Program-made: the position numbers and the translations under genes
The notes under the pieces: model-generated
Told to the model about the DNA's origin: nothing
Seen by the model: only the letters and a program-made list of their open reading frames with translations
The model's database searches: none
Assembly (NCBI RefSeq): GCF_039830135.1
Contig: NZ_CP156081.1
Location: 2,652,001 to 2,716,000, forward strand
Source of the DNA: Defluviimonas sp. SAOS-178_SWC
GTDB lineage: Bacteria; Pseudomonadota; Alphaproteobacteria; Rhodobacterales; Rhodobacteraceae
Direction of reading: 5' to 3'
Length of the DNA: 64,000 nt
Part shown: piece by piece, positions 1 to 8,612 of the stretch
Position numbering within the stretch: the stretch's first letter is position 1
How the letters are laid out: each line of letters starts with the position of its first letter

Positions 1-1
1 C

Positions 2-529
2 TACAACCTCGGCCTGATGGCGGCGATGATCGGGCATCACGGCGCCGACTACGCGCGGGACTGGGCGAAGGGGCTCCGCGCCAACCTCGCCAAGAAACCC
101 GAGGGCAACGACCGGAGCCAGGTCAAGTCGATCTGGGCCGGCGAATGCGACATCTCGCTCGGCAACACCTACTACATGGGCGAGATGCTGGCCGATCCCG
201 AGCAGGTGGATTGGGCCAATTCGGTACGCATCGTCTATCCGGTCTTCGAAAACGGCGGCACCCATATGAACGTCTCGGGCGTCGCGATGACCAAGGCCGC
301 GCCGCACCATGACGCGGCGCTGAAACTGATGGAATTCCTGTCCTCCGACGCCGCCCAGAAGGTCTATGCCGAGACCAACCACGAATTCCCGGTGAAGCCC
401 GGCGTCGAGCGGTCGGCACTGGTGGAAAGCTGGGGTCCGTTCACGCCCGACGATCTCAACCTGATGGACGTGGCCCGGTCCCGCCCGGAAGCGCTCAAGC
501 TGATGGAAGAAGTGAACTTCGACGGCTAG
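2..529 (+). CDS. Iron(III) ABC transporter substrate-binding protein, C-terminal part
   Basis: Only the last 175 residues are in the window; the gene starts before base 1. The sequence contains SLGNTYYMGEML. The paired tyrosines match the Tyr-Tyr iron ligands of the FbpA/FutA/IdiA family of periplasmic ferric-iron binding proteins. The rest has the usual family pattern of a conserved lobe followed by an AMTKAAPH-type segment and a helical C-terminus. It would deliver Fe3+ to an inner-membrane permease. No permease or ATPase follows it; a clear terminator lies just downstream. A permease of the matching type sits alone at 42374-44065, so the system may be split. Family call is firm, exact ligand is inferred. 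Confidence 0.85.
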   Translation, partial: YNLGLMAAMIGHHGADYARDWAKGLRANLAKKPEGNDRSQVKSIWAGECDISLGNTYYMGEMLADPEQVDWANSVRIVYPVFENGGTHMNVSGVAMTKAAPHHDAALKLMEFLSSDAAQKVYAETNHEFPVKPGVERSALVESWGPFTPDDLNLMDVARSRPEALKLMEEVNFDG

Positions 530-555
530 GCCATTCGAATTACAAAACAAGAGAT

Positions 556-578
556 CCCCGGCCTCTGGCCGGGGTTTT
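556..578 (+). terminator. Rho-independent terminator after iron-binding protein gene
   Basis: Perfect 8-bp stem CCCCGGCC / GGCCGGGG with a three-base TCT loop, followed by TTTT. It lies 27 bases after the stop codon at 527-529. Confidence 0.85.
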
Positions 579-589
579 CGCATCCGGAC

Positions 590-1492
590 CTATTCGGCCG
601 CCATCGCCGGAAGAACGCTTCCGACGACCTCGACCCCCGGCATCCGCGCCAGCGTATCGAGATCGGCGACAAAGCGGCCGCGCAGATCGGCGAGCTGGAG
701 CCCGGCAAACCCGTGTTCGCGCGCCGCCTGCGGCTGGCGGGCATGGAAGGCCAGAAGCCGGTCGCGTTGTCCCGGCGCGAACCGCGCGCCCTGGCGGTAG
801 TGGCGCTGGATCATCGCGATCGCGCTGTCGGTTATTGTTGGAGTGGCCCCCGGCAGGAGCGGATCGGCAACCCGCACCTGCGGCGCCAGGTGCGACAGCA
901 GATCAAGCGGCTCGGTCCGGGTGGCGAGGACGACGACTTTCCGGGCGGAAAGCCCCTCGCGCAGCCCCTCGACGACCTCGACCCATCCGCCGGTGAAGCT
1001 CGCCATCGCCGGGACGTATTCCGAGAACGGCTCCATCTGCCGGTCGAGCGCGAAGCGCCGCCAGGCGGCGAGGAAGAGCGCGTCATAGGATTTCACCGTC
1101 AGGACCAGCCGGTCCACCGGCTTTCCGAGTGCCCGGCCAAGAACCTCCGCCCGCTTCGCCGCAGCCGGATAGAACCGGCCGCCAAGAAGGTTCGCCATCC
1201 GACCGGCAAGGTCATGTTCCGACAGGATCAGACCCCGACCGCCCCGGCACATACCGTTCAGGACGGATTCGACCGTCTGCACGAATCCGTCGATATCGGA
1301 ACCCTGATGGCGCGGTTCGGGGAACGCGCAGTCGAAACTGCCACCAGTCGCGCCACCGCGCCCCGGATAGGCAAGATCGTATCCCGTGGCTTCGATCGCC
1401 GCGCGGTTGGTGCCAAGGAAGCGCTGGAACATCTCCGCGCCGCTGCAATGGGCACCGGCATGGACAAGAATTTCGTACGAGTCGTCGCGCAT
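590..1492 (-). CDS. Sulfotransferase-like hypothetical protein
   Basis: 300 residues from the ATG at 1492; longer in-frame upstream starts read through low-quality sequence and are less likely. The N-terminus, EILVHAGAHCSGAEMFQRFL, looks like the P-loop/PAPS-binding start of the sulfotransferase fold (typically H-x-G-x-x-K-T/S-G), but the usual Lys-Thr is replaced by His-Cys. A second segment, GLILSEHDLAG, fits the strand that follows. The protein at 44150-45025 has a similar architecture. No partner gene is adjacent: it lies convergent to the iron-binding gene and divergent from nucleoside hydrolase. Catalytic activity is doubtful; the fold assignment is an inference from motif spacing. Confidence 0.55.
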   Translation of the reverse strand: MRDDSYEILVHAGAHCSGAEMFQRFLGTNRAAIEATGYDLAYPGRGGATGGSFDCAFPEPRHQGSDIDGFVQTVESVLNGMCRGGRGLILSEHDLAGRMANLLGGRFYPAAAKRAEVLGRALGKPVDRLVLTVKSYDALFLAAWRRFALDRQMEPFSEYVPAMASFTGGWVEVVEGLREGLSARKVVVLATRTEPLDLLSHLAPQVRVADPLLPGATPTITDSAIAMIQRHYRQGARFAPGQRDRLLAFHARQPQAAREHGFAGLQLADLRGRFVADLDTLARMPGVEVVGSVLPAMAAE

Positions 1493-1652
1493 GGGAAACG
1501 CCCTTTTCCGGACCGTTTCCAAGCTGGCAACGAATTGTGGCGTAGGTTTGGCAACTTTTGGTTGCAGATCGGGCCAACGCCTCCCTCGCCCCCGTCTGGA
1601 CAAGGGCGAAAGCGCAAGCCAGTCTCCGCGCGTGGGCTCAGAGGAGACGGCA

Positions 1653-2591
1653 ATGCGCGCGAGGAAGATCATCATTGACACCGATCCGGGTCAGGACGAT
1701 GCCGTCGCCATCCTTCTCGCCCTCGCCTCGCCTGAACTGGATGTGCTGGGGATCACCGCCGTCGCGGGCAACGTACCGCTGGAATTGACGGCGAAGAACG
1801 CCCGGATCGTCTGCGAATTGGCCGGACGCAGCGATCTCAGGGTCGTTGCGGGCTGCGACCGACCCCTGCGGCGCAAGTTGGTGACGGCGGAACATGTGCA
1901 TGGCAAGACCGGCCTCGACGGCATCGCGCTGCCCGATCCGGTGATGCCGCTGGCCGAGGGGCATGCGGTCGACTTCCTGATCGAGACGCTGCGAAAGGAG
2001 GCGCCCGGCACGGTGACGCTGTGCCCGATCGGGCCGCTCACCAACATCGCGACCGCGTTTGAGAAGGCACCCGACATCGTGCCGCGCGTGGCCGAGATCG
2101 TGCTGATGGGCGGCGCCTATTTCGCGGTCGGCAACATCACGCCGGCGGCCGAGTTCAATATCTATGTCGATCCGGAGGCCGCCGAGATCGTGTTCAGATC
2201 GGGGGTGCCGCTTGTCGTCATGCCGCTCGACGTGACGCATCAGGCGCTGACGACGCGCGCACGGGTCGAGGGGTTCCGCAATCTCGGCACCAGGGTCGGT
2301 CATGCGGTGGCAAGCTGGACCGATTTCTTCGAACGCTTCGACATGGCGAAATACGGCTCCGAAGGCGCGCCGCTGCACGACCCCTGCACCATCGCCTACC
2401 TGATCAGGCCCGACCTTTTCTCGGGCCGGCACATCAACGTGGAGATCGAGACCGAGGGACGGTTCACGACCGGGATGACCGTCGCCGACTGGTGGCGCGT
2501 CTCGGGGCGCGAGGCCAACGCGATGTTCATCGGCGATATTGATGCGGACGGGTTCTATGCGCTCCTGACCGAACGGCTCTCCCGTCTCTGA
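1653..2591 (+). CDS. Inosine-uridine preferring nucleoside hydrolase
   Basis: 312 residues. It hydrolyses the N-glycosidic bond of ribonucleosides to free base and ribose in salvage. DTDPGQDDA at residues 9-17 is the calcium-binding signature of the family (usual form DTDPGIDDA), and CPIGPLTNIA and AEFNIYVDPEAA match the other active-site segments. Length is typical (about 310). The start at 1653 is chosen because GAGGAGA lies just upstream and the calcium motif should be near the N-terminus; a longer in-frame ORF starting at 1386 overlaps the divergent gene. Substrate (purine or pyrimidine nucleoside) cannot be read from sequence. Confidence 0.9.
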   Translation: MRARKIIIDTDPGQDDAVAILLALASPELDVLGITAVAGNVPLELTAKNARIVCELAGRSDLRVVAGCDRPLRRKLVTAEHVHGKTGLDGIALPDPVMPLAEGHAVDFLIETLRKEAPGTVTLCPIGPLTNIATAFEKAPDIVPRVAEIVLMGGAYFAVGNITPAAEFNIYVDPEAAEIVFRSGVPLVVMPLDVTHQALTTRARVEGFRNLGTRVGHAVASWTDFFERFDMAKYGSEGAPLHDPCTIAYLIRPDLFSGRHINVEIETEGRFTTGMTVADWWRVSGREANAMFIGDIDADGFYALLTERLSRL

Positions 2592-2678
2592 TCCCGGCCC
2601 CGTCCGAGGGAAAACTTCGCCGGGAACATTCCCTTCGCCGGCTCCGACCCTTATCTTGAAGGCAGGAGCGCCGCCGAC

Positions 2679-4097
2679 ATGACCGTCACTTTCGACAATT
2701 CCTATTCCCGCTTGCCGGACAGGTTCTTCGTCCGGATGCAGCCGGCCGCCGTCGCGGAACCGGGACTGATCGCCGTGAACGCCCCCCTTTCCCACAGGCT
2801 CGGCCTCGACCCCGATCTGCTGGCGCAGCCTGACTGGGTCGCCATATTCGCCGGCAATGCCGTGCCTGACGGTGCCGCGCCGCTGGCACAGGCTTATGCC
2901 GGGCACCAGTTCGGCGGCTGGGTGCCGCAACTCGGCGACGGGCGGGCCCTGCTTCTGGGCGAGGTCGTCGCCCCCGACGGGCGCCGCTTCGACATCCAGC
3001 TCAAGGGATCGGGGCCGACCGCGTTCTCGCGCCGGGGCGACGGGCGCGCCTGGATCGGGCCGGTCCTGCGCGAATACATCGTCTCGGAGGCGATGGCGGC
3101 GCTCGGCGTCCCGACGACAAGGGCGCTGGCCGCTGTCACCACGGGTGAAGTTGTCTGGCGCGAGACGGCCCTTCCCGGTGCGGTCCTCGCGCGGGTCGCG
3201 TCCAGTCATATCCGCGTCGGCACCTTCCAGTATTTCGCGGCGCGCGGCGATAGCGAGGCGCTGCGCCTTCTCGCCGACCACGTCATCGCCCGCCACTATC
3301 CCGACGCCGAAACCCCGCTCGATCTGCTCGACAGGGTCGTGGCGGCGCAGGCGCGGCTGATCGCGCGGTGGATGAGCCTTGGCTTCATCCACGGGGTGAT
3401 GAACACCGACAACATGGCGATCTCGGGCGAGACGATCGACTACGGGCCCTGCGCCTTCATGGACGCCTACCACCCCGAAAAGGTCTTTTCCTCCATCGAC
3501 CAGTTCGGCCGCTACGCCTTTAACAACCAGCCCCAGATCGCCCTTTGGAACCTGGCGCAGTTCGCTTCCTGCCTTCTGCCGCTGATGGGCGAGGAAGGCC
3601 CGGCCATCGAGGCCGCCACCGCGTCGATCAACCGCCTGCCGGAGATCTACGGGGACGAATGGCTGCGCCTCTTCCGCGCCAAGATCGGGCTTGCGACGGA
3701 AGAGCCCGGCGACCGTGCGCTGATCGAGGCGCTCTTGTCCCGGATGGCCGAGGGCCGCGCGGATTTCACCCGCACCTTCCGGGGCCTCGCCGAGGGCACC
3801 GCCGCCGCCGAATTCGCCGCGCCCGACGCGTTCGAGGGATGGGCGACGGACTGGCAGGCGCGGCTGGCGCGCGAGGCGGATCCCAAAGCTACGCTCGCCA
3901 CGGCGAACCCGGCCTACATTCCCCGCAATCACCGGGTGGAGGAGGCGATCCGCGCCGCCGTCGCGGGCGATTTCGACCCGTTCCACCGGCTGAATGCCGT
4001 CCTCGCGCACCCGTTCGAGCGCTGCCCGGAAGCCGAAGGCTACGACGCGGCCCCCGGCGAAGGCGAAGTCGTCACCCGCACCTTTTGCGGCACCTGA
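2679..4097 (+). CDS. selO: Protein adenylyltransferase SelO (YdiU/UPF0061)
   Basis: 472 residues, usual length for bacterial SelO. The family has a pseudokinase fold and transfers AMP to protein Ser/Thr/Tyr residues; it is linked to redox stress. Visible landmarks: the glycine-rich [27 protein letters not shown] in the catalytic-loop position, and DYGPCAFMD replacing the kinase DFG. The protein ends TFCGT; this cysteine sits where selenocysteine is found in vertebrate and some other SelO proteins, so this is the Cys form. The stop codon abuts the stop of the convergent membrane-protein gene with no base between them. Confidence 0.93.
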   Translation: MTVTFDNSYSRLPDRFFVRMQPAAVAEPGLIAVNAPLSHRLGLDPDLLAQPDWVAIFAGNAVPDGAAPLAQAYAGHQFGGWVPQLGDGRALLLGEVVAPDGRRFDIQLKGSGPTAFSRRGDGRAWIGPVLREYIVSEAMAALGVPTTRALAAVTTGEVVWRETALPGAVLARVASSHIRVGTFQYFAARGDSEALRLLADHVIARHYPDAETPLDLLDRVVAAQARLIARWMSLGFIHGVMNTDNMAISGETIDYGPCAFMDAYHPEKVFSSIDQFGRYAFNNQPQIALWNLAQFASCLLPLMGEEGPAIEAATASINRLPEIYGDEWLRLFRAKIGLATEEPGDRALIEALLSRMAEGRADFTRTFRGLAEGTAAAEFAAPDAFEGWATDWQARLAREADPKATLATANPAYIPRNHRVEEAIRAAVAGDFDPFHRLNAVLAHPFERCPEAEGYDAAPGEGEVVTRTFCGT

Positions 4098-4745
4098 TCA
4101 GCGGCGGAACTTGCGGAAGAAGCGGCGATTGGCGTGGACGAATTCCTGCAAGACGCCTGTGAGTCCGCCGAATTCCTGCTCCTTGAGGTACAGGTATCCC
4201 ACCGTCGCACCAAGCCCTGCGCCGATCGTATCGACGATCAGATCCCACATCGTGTCGACAAGCCCGGTCTTCTGCATGTTCAGCCCGAAAAGCTGATCCA
4301 TCGCGAATTCGAAGATTTCCCAGACCGTGCCGATCGAAAGGGCGAAACAGAAGCTGACGAAAGCGACGCCCCAGGCCGGCGCGGCGTAGCGGTCGCCTTC
4401 GAACAACATGAAGACGAAGAGAAATCCGATCAGCCCGAAGGCCAGCGCCGACCCGCCATGCAGCGCGATGTCCCACCACCAGAACCGGTTGTAGAAATCG
4501 AAGGCCTCGCCGAGGAAGATCGTCGCGAAGACGAAGATCACGATCCAGCCGAAGAACCGGACCGGAAGCCGGATGTCGAAGCGGCGCTGGAAGAGGACCG
4601 GCAGCAGGGACAGGCCGAACGTCGCGACGGAGACGAAGGCAAGCGACCAGCGCGCCGTGACCAGCGCCACGACGAAGGCCACGGCCAGCACCGTCCAGAT
4701 CGCCTGGACGACGAGAGGTTGGCGGCGGAGGCGCTGAAACCACAT
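4098..4745 (-). CDS. DUF2238/YjdF-like inner-membrane protein
   Basis: 215 residues with about five to six hydrophobic segments. Conserved polar patches within membrane segments (WWDIALHGGSALAFG, GTVWEIFEFAMDQLFG, DTMWDLIVDTIGA) match the DUF2238 family (E. coli YjdF). Function is unknown; the repeated His/Asp/Glu residues inside the membrane suggest ion or metal binding, which is my inference. It is convergent with selO, with directly abutting stops, and divergent from the EEP-family gene. Confidence 0.8.
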   Translation of the reverse strand: MWFQRLRRQPLVVQAIWTVLAVAFVVALVTARWSLAFVSVATFGLSLLPVLFQRRFDIRLPVRFFGWIVIFVFATIFLGEAFDFYNRFWWWDIALHGGSALAFGLIGFLFVFMLFEGDRYAAPAWGVAFVSFCFALSIGTVWEIFEFAMDQLFGLNMQKTGLVDTMWDLIVDTIGAGLGATVGYLYLKEQEFGGLTGVLQEFVHANRRFFRKFRR

Positions 4746-4810
4746 GGCGCCAAGCTAGACCTCCGCAATCGGTGCTTCAACCCCGCCTCCGGAATGCATA
4801 AATCTGTCAC

Positions 4811-5512
4811 ATGAACGTTCGTCTCGCCTCCTACAACGTCCATAAATGCGTCGGTCTCGACCGGTTGCGGATCCCCGAGCGCGTGATCGCAGTCGTCAAT
4901 GCGCTCGACGCTGACATCGTCGCCTTGCAGGAGGTCGACCTCCGGCTGCCGCCCCGTCCCACCGCCCTGCCCTACGCGCTGATCGAACAGGAAACCGACT
5001 TCGGCATCCTGCCGTTCGCGCTGGACGGGCCGAGCCTTGGCTGGCACGGGCAGACCATCCTTGTCCGCAAGGGAATCTCGGTCGACAAAATCCGCCGTAT
5101 CGCCCTGCCGGGGCTGGAGCCACGCGGCGCGATCCTGGCCGAGATCTCGTCCCGGGCGGGGCCGTACCGGGTCGTCGGCGTGCATCTGGGTCTCATCCGC
5201 CGCTACCGCTCCATGCAGCTTGCCGCGATCCGTGCGGCGATCGGCCGGCGGGGAGAGATGCCGACCGCCATCCTCGGCGATTACAACGACTGGACGGCGC
5301 GCGGCGGGGCCGAGGCGCTTGGCCCCGGCTTCCGGCTCCACGCGCCCGGCCGCAGCTACCCCGCCGCCGGCCCGATCGGCGCGCTCGACCGCATCGCGCT
5401 CAGCGACGGGCTGCACATGTCCCGGGCCGGCGTCTTCGGCGGTACCCCGGCGCGGGTCGCGTCGGACCATCTGCCGATCTGGGCCGACATCCGGATCGAG
5501 ACCGCCCGCTGA
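4811..5512 (+). CDS. Endonuclease/exonuclease/phosphatase family protein
   Basis: 233 residues. The EEP fold is shown by ASYNVHKCVG near the N-terminus, VALQEVD (metal-binding Glu), ILGDYNDW (the catalytic GDxND element) and the C-terminal ASDHLPIWADI (catalytic SDH). Members cleave phosphodiester bonds in nucleic acids, lipids or inositol phosphates; there is no signal peptide, so a cytoplasmic enzyme is likely. The ATG at 4811 is followed directly by the conserved first strand. Substrate cannot be assigned. Confidence 0.85.
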   Translation: MNVRLASYNVHKCVGLDRLRIPERVIAVVNALDADIVALQEVDLRLPPRPTALPYALIEQETDFGILPFALDGPSLGWHGQTILVRKGISVDKIRRIALPGLEPRGAILAEISSRAGPYRVVGVHLGLIRRYRSMQLAAIRAAIGRRGEMPTAILGDYNDWTARGGAEALGPGFRLHAPGRSYPAAGPIGALDRIALSDGLHMSRAGVFGGTPARVASDHLPIWADIRIETAR

Positions 5513-5581
5513 TCGGCATGCCGCCGGCCGATCCGCTTGCCCCTTGCCTCCTCTTGCGCCGCGCGGTAATCAGCGAACCAT

Positions 5582-5655
5582 GCGGGTGTAGCTCAATGGC
5601 AGAGCAGAAGCTTCCCAAGCTTACGACGAGGGTTCGATTCCCTTCACCCGCTCCA
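5582..5655 (+). tRNA. tRNA-Gly (anticodon CCC)
   Basis: 74 nt with encoded CCA. Acceptor stem GCGGGTG pairs with CACCCGC; the D arm is GCTC...GAGC; the anticodon loop TTCCCAA gives CCC; the T arm is GAGGG TTCGATT CCCTT. The first anticodon-stem pair (G27 with A43) is a mismatch. Flanked by intergenic DNA on both sides, with no integrase nearby. Confidence 0.96.
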
Positions 5656-5704
5656 CTCCTGTGACGACCGTTTCTTGCAAACCAACTGCACGAGGAGACC
5701 TTCG

Positions 5705-5944
5705 ATGAAACTGACATACCTAGCGACCGCTGTCTTTCTCGCGATGACGGTGCCGGCTTTTGCGACGCAATGTCCGGGGCTCATGAAGCAGATCGACGAA
5801 GCGATGGCGACGACGACCGCCGATGACGCCACCAAGGCCCAGGTCATGGAGCTTTACGAGAAAGGCAAGGCCGCGCACGAGGCCGGCGACCACGCCACGT
5901 CAGAGGCCGATCTGGGTGAGGCGCTGAAGCTGCTCGGCGGCTGA
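5705..5944 (+). CDS. Small secreted hypothetical protein
   Basis: 79 residues. Start at 5705 follows GAGGAG by about seven bases. Residues 1-20 (MKLTYLATAVFLAMTVPAFA) form a signal peptide with an AFA cleavage site. The mature part is helical and acidic with one Cys, and its KGKAAHEAGDHATSEADL segment resembles a single TPR-like helix pair. A periplasmic role is inferred. It follows tRNA-Gly by about 50 bases and is not clearly in an operon. I do not recognise a family. Confidence 0.75.
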   Translation: MKLTYLATAVFLAMTVPAFATQCPGLMKQIDEAMATTTADDATKAQVMELYEKGKAAHEAGDHATSEADLGEALKLLGG

Positions 5945-6025
5945 CCGGCGCTCGCGTTTCCGCTTCCCTCGACCTTCCGCACTGGTTAGGACATGTCCGA
6001 ACCCGGTCACAGGAAAGGACGAGGT

Positions 6026-6379
6026 ATGAGCGGAATTACCAGAATTGAAATTGGCAAGCGCATGTCGAATGCGGTGATCCATGGTGGCGTCGCCCGGCTC
6101 GCCGGTATCGTCGGCGAACCGGGCGGTGACGTCACGCAGCAGACGAAGGATTGCGTGGCCGAGATCGACCGGCTTCTCGCGCTGGCAGGTTCGGACAAGA
6201 CGCGGATTCTGCGCGCGCAGATCTGGCTTGCCGACATCAACCGCGATTTCGCGGCGATGAACGCGGTCTGGGACCAGTGGGTTCCCGAAGGACACACGCC
6301 GGCCCGCGCGACCGGTGAGGCGAAGCTCGCCACGCCGGACTATCTTGTCGAGATCATCATCGACGCGGCCGTCGCCTGA
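6026..6379 (+). CDS. Rid (YjgF/YER057c/UK114) family protein
   Basis: 117 residues. Rid proteins deaminate reactive enamine/imine intermediates from PLP enzymes. Seen here: GVARLAGIVGEPGGDV, the helix QTKDCVAEIDRLLALAG, and C-terminal PARATGEAKLATPDYLVEI with the conserved Arg and Glu of the active site. The start at 6026 is preferred over 5993 because AGGAAAGGACGAGG precedes it. Convergent with the ureohydrolase gene. The exact Rid subfamily is not certain, so full RidA activity is not assured. Confidence 0.85.
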   Translation: MSGITRIEIGKRMSNAVIHGGVARLAGIVGEPGGDVTQQTKDCVAEIDRLLALAGSDKTRILRAQIWLADINRDFAAMNAVWDQWVPEGHTPARATGEAKLATPDYLVEIIIDAAVA

Positions 6380-6397
6380 TCGCGGGCCCGCGGCCCG

Positions 6398-7354
6398 TCA
6401 GAGGGCCGCGACCATCACGCAGAGCATCTCGAACATCAGCGAGGCGCCGAGCCACGCGGTGCCGCCGGTCGGGTCGACCGGCGGCGACACTTCGACGAGA
6501 TCGGCGCCGACGATCTTCAGCCCGGCGCATTCGCGCACGACCTGCATCGCCTGATAGGCGTTGGGCCCGCCCCATTCAGGTGTCCCGGTCCCCGGCGCGA
6601 CCGAAGGGTCGACGAAGTCGATATCGTAGGACATGTAGGCGGGCGCTGTCCCGACGATCTCGCGCGCTTCGGCCATGACGTCAGGGACGCCGCGGTCGAA
6701 GAATTCCTCGATCGTGACGATACGGATGCCGTTCGCCTTGGCGAAATCGCGGTCGGCACTGTCGTACATCGTGCCCCGGATGCCGATCTGGATCATCCGC
6801 TTCGGGTCGAGCAGCCCCTCCTCGACGGCATTCCGGAACGGGTTGCCATGGGTCAGCGTCTTGCCGCCGAAATAGGCCGGGAAGAGGTCGGTATGGCTGT
6901 CGAAATGCACGAGGCCCAAAGGTGTGTCGCGGGCGATGCCGCGCAGGACCGGAAGCGTGCAGAGATGATCGCCCCCCGCGCTCAGCGGCCGGATGCCCTT
7001 GGCCTTCAGGCCCGCGAAGGCGCGTTCGAACCGGTCGAGCGTATCGGGCCCGTCCACCGGGTTCGGGCCGATATCGCCGAGATCGGCGCAGTTCGCGGCC
7101 GCGAACGGCCGAAGGCCGGTCACCGGATGCTGGGCGCGGATCATCGTGGAATAGTCGCGCAGCTGGCGCGGCCCGTGCCGGGGGCCGGGCCGGTTCGAGG
7201 TGCCGCCGTCCCAGGGCAGACCGACAAGTCCGATCTGCACGTCCGATTCGCGCGGATGGCCCGGCGTCACATGCGGAAGCCGCATGAAGGTCGGGATCCC
7301 CGCGAAACGCGGCAGCTCCATCCCCGAGATCGGTTGAAAAAATGCATCGGCCAT
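6398..7354 (-). CDS. Agmatinase-family ureohydrolase
   Basis: 318 residues. A dimanganese enzyme that releases urea from a guanidino compound. Metal ligands are visible in SAGGDHL, VHFDSHTDLF and SYDIDFVDPS. The N-terminal RFAGIPTFMRLP and GLPWDGGTSNRPG segments resemble Pseudomonas guanidinobutyrase/guanidinopropionase as well as agmatinase, so agmatine is only one of several possible substrates. AGGGGGA precedes the ATG. It is convergent with the Rid gene and upstream of no clear partner. Confidence 0.85.
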   Translation of the reverse strand: MADAFFQPISGMELPRFAGIPTFMRLPHVTPGHPRESDVQIGLVGLPWDGGTSNRPGPRHGPRQLRDYSTMIRAQHPVTGLRPFAAANCADLGDIGPNPVDGPDTLDRFERAFAGLKAKGIRPLSAGGDHLCTLPVLRGIARDTPLGLVHFDSHTDLFPAYFGGKTLTHGNPFRNAVEEGLLDPKRMIQIGIRGTMYDSADRDFAKANGIRIVTIEEFFDRGVPDVMAEAREIVGTAPAYMSYDIDFVDPSVAPGTGTPEWGGPNAYQAMQVVRECAGLKIVGADLVEVSPPVDPTGGTAWLGASLMFEMLCVMVAAL

Positions 7355-7420
7355 GACTGGTCCCCCTGTTTTCGGGGCGAGCTTAGCGGTGGCGAGGGAA
7401 AGGTAAAGCGGGCGCCGTAA

Positions 7421-8020
7421 TCAGGCTTCCAGTTCCGCGTCCCAATAGAGGAAATCGGCCCAGCTGTCGTGCAGGTAGTTCGGCGGGAACCGCCGGCCGG
7501 CGCGCTGCATGTCCTCGGCCGAGGGCGCGCGCGGCGCCTTGCGCAGCGACATGCCCGATTGTTTCAGAGACTTGTTCGCCTTCCGCAGGTTGCAGGGCGA
7601 ACATGCGGCAACGACATTGTCCCAACTCGTCACCCCGCCGCGCGAGCGCGGCAGGACATGGTCGAAGGTCAGGTCACCCCGCGATCCGCAATACTGGCAG
7701 CAGAATTCGTCCCTGAGAAAAAGATTGAAGCGCGTGAAGGCCACGCGCTTCTGGGGTTTGACGTAGTCTTTCAGGACGACCACCGACGGTATCCTGAATT
7801 CCGCGTGTTGCGAGTGCACCACCGCGTCGTATTCGGCCGCCACGATCACCCTGTCGAGGACGGCGGCCTTGATCGCCTCCTGCCACGGCCAGAGCGACAG
7901 AGGATAATAGGAGAGCGGGCGGAAATCGGCGTTCAGGACCAGAGCCGGGTAGTGCTTCAGCACCGAAGGCTCCCGGACGAAGGTCGTCCTGAAATCGTCC
8001 TGATGAACCCTGTCCAGCAT
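7421..8020 (-). CDS. HNH endonuclease
   Basis: 199 residues from the ATG at 8020. The core CQYCGSRGDLTFDHVLPRSR followed by a CSPCNLRKANK stretch is the Cys4 zinc-finger HNH nuclease; the H of FDHV is the catalytic His. The N-terminal domain (ALVLNADFRPLSYYPLSLW) is typical of the housekeeping alphaproteobacterial HNH proteins, which are not linked to mobile elements. A perfect DnaA-box sequence lies in its upstream region (8083-8091). Biological target is unknown. Confidence 0.88.
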   Translation of the reverse strand: MLDRVHQDDFRTTFVREPSVLKHYPALVLNADFRPLSYYPLSLWPWQEAIKAAVLDRVIVAAEYDAVVHSQHAEFRIPSVVVLKDYVKPQKRVAFTRFNLFLRDEFCCQYCGSRGDLTFDHVLPRSRGGVTSWDNVVAACSPCNLRKANKSLKQSGMSLRKAPRAPSAEDMQRAGRRFPPNYLHDSWADFLYWDAELEA

Positions 8021-8082
8021 CAAAGACTCCGTCCTCGCCCTGTCTGTCCACCGACACCAAAGGCGGGAGCACCCGCCCCTGC

Positions 8083-8091
8083 TTATCCACA
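8083..8091 (+). promoter_or_regulatory. DnaA-box sequence TTATCCACA
   Basis: Exact nine-base match to the bacterial DnaA consensus, in the 146-bp gap between the divergent HNH and VOC genes, about 65 bases upstream of the HNH start. It is a single box; no cluster is present, so this is not an origin. It could make HNH expression DnaA-responsive, or be chance. Confidence 0.4.
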
Positions 8092-8166
8092 ACTATATCT
8101 GGCGCATTCTCACTGGCAAGCCCCGCTATATGCGATAGGGTAGTATCGCGGCAAAGTGACAGGGGA

Positions 8167-8592
8167 ATGACGAAAATGTCGGCGCCCGCGATCCTCGGCA
8201 CGCTGGAAAGCGCGCTCTACACGGATGATCTGGACGCGGCCGAGCGGTTCTATGCGGGCACGCTCGGGCTAAAGGTCGTGACCCGGCAGGCCGGACGGCA
8301 CGTCTTCTTCCGCGTCGGGGGGGCGATTCTCCTGGTCTTCGATCCGCGTGCCACGGCGCATCCGCCGCGCCCGGATGCCAGGATCCCGGTGCCGGCGCAT
8401 GGTGCGAATGGGCCGGGACATTTCTGTTTCTCGGTCGCCGCCGAAGCCCTGGACAACTGGCGCCGCCATCTGGAGGCCGCCGGAATCGAGATCGAGGCCG
8501 ACTTTCGCTGGCCGAATGGTGCAAGGTCGATCTATGTCCGCGATCCGGCGGGCAATTCCGTGGAGTTCGCGGAACCAGCCCTCTGGGCCTGA
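8167..8592 (+). CDS. VOC (glyoxalase/bleomycin resistance) superfamily protein
   Basis: 141 residues covering two beta-alpha-beta-beta-beta modules: ESALYTDDLDAAERFYAGTL starts the first and GPGHFCFSVAAEALDNW the second, with IYVRDPAGNSVEFAEP as the terminal strand carrying the metal-ligand Glu. Substrate cannot be read. Divergent from the HNH gene, convergent with the esterase gene. A second ATG lies three codons downstream. Confidence 0.85.
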   Translation: MTKMSAPAILGTLESALYTDDLDAAERFYAGTLGLKVVTRQAGRHVFFRVGGAILLVFDPRATAHPPRPDARIPVPAHGANGPGHFCFSVAAEALDNWRRHLEAAGIEIEADFRWPNGARSIYVRDPAGNSVEFAEPALWA

Positions 8593-8612
8593 CGGCCCGG
8601 CGCCGGTCGCTG

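Noticed and set aside
1638..4010. A 790-codon open frame on the minus strand opposite nucleoside hydrolase and selO
   Set aside because: Composition is that of a GC-rich antisense shadow; both opposite genes are clear family members with conserved motifs.
6390..6409. GCGGCCC-N6-GGGCCGC hairpin between the convergent Rid and ureohydrolase genes
   Set aside because: Overlaps the ureohydrolase stop and has no T-tract on either strand; not called as a terminator.
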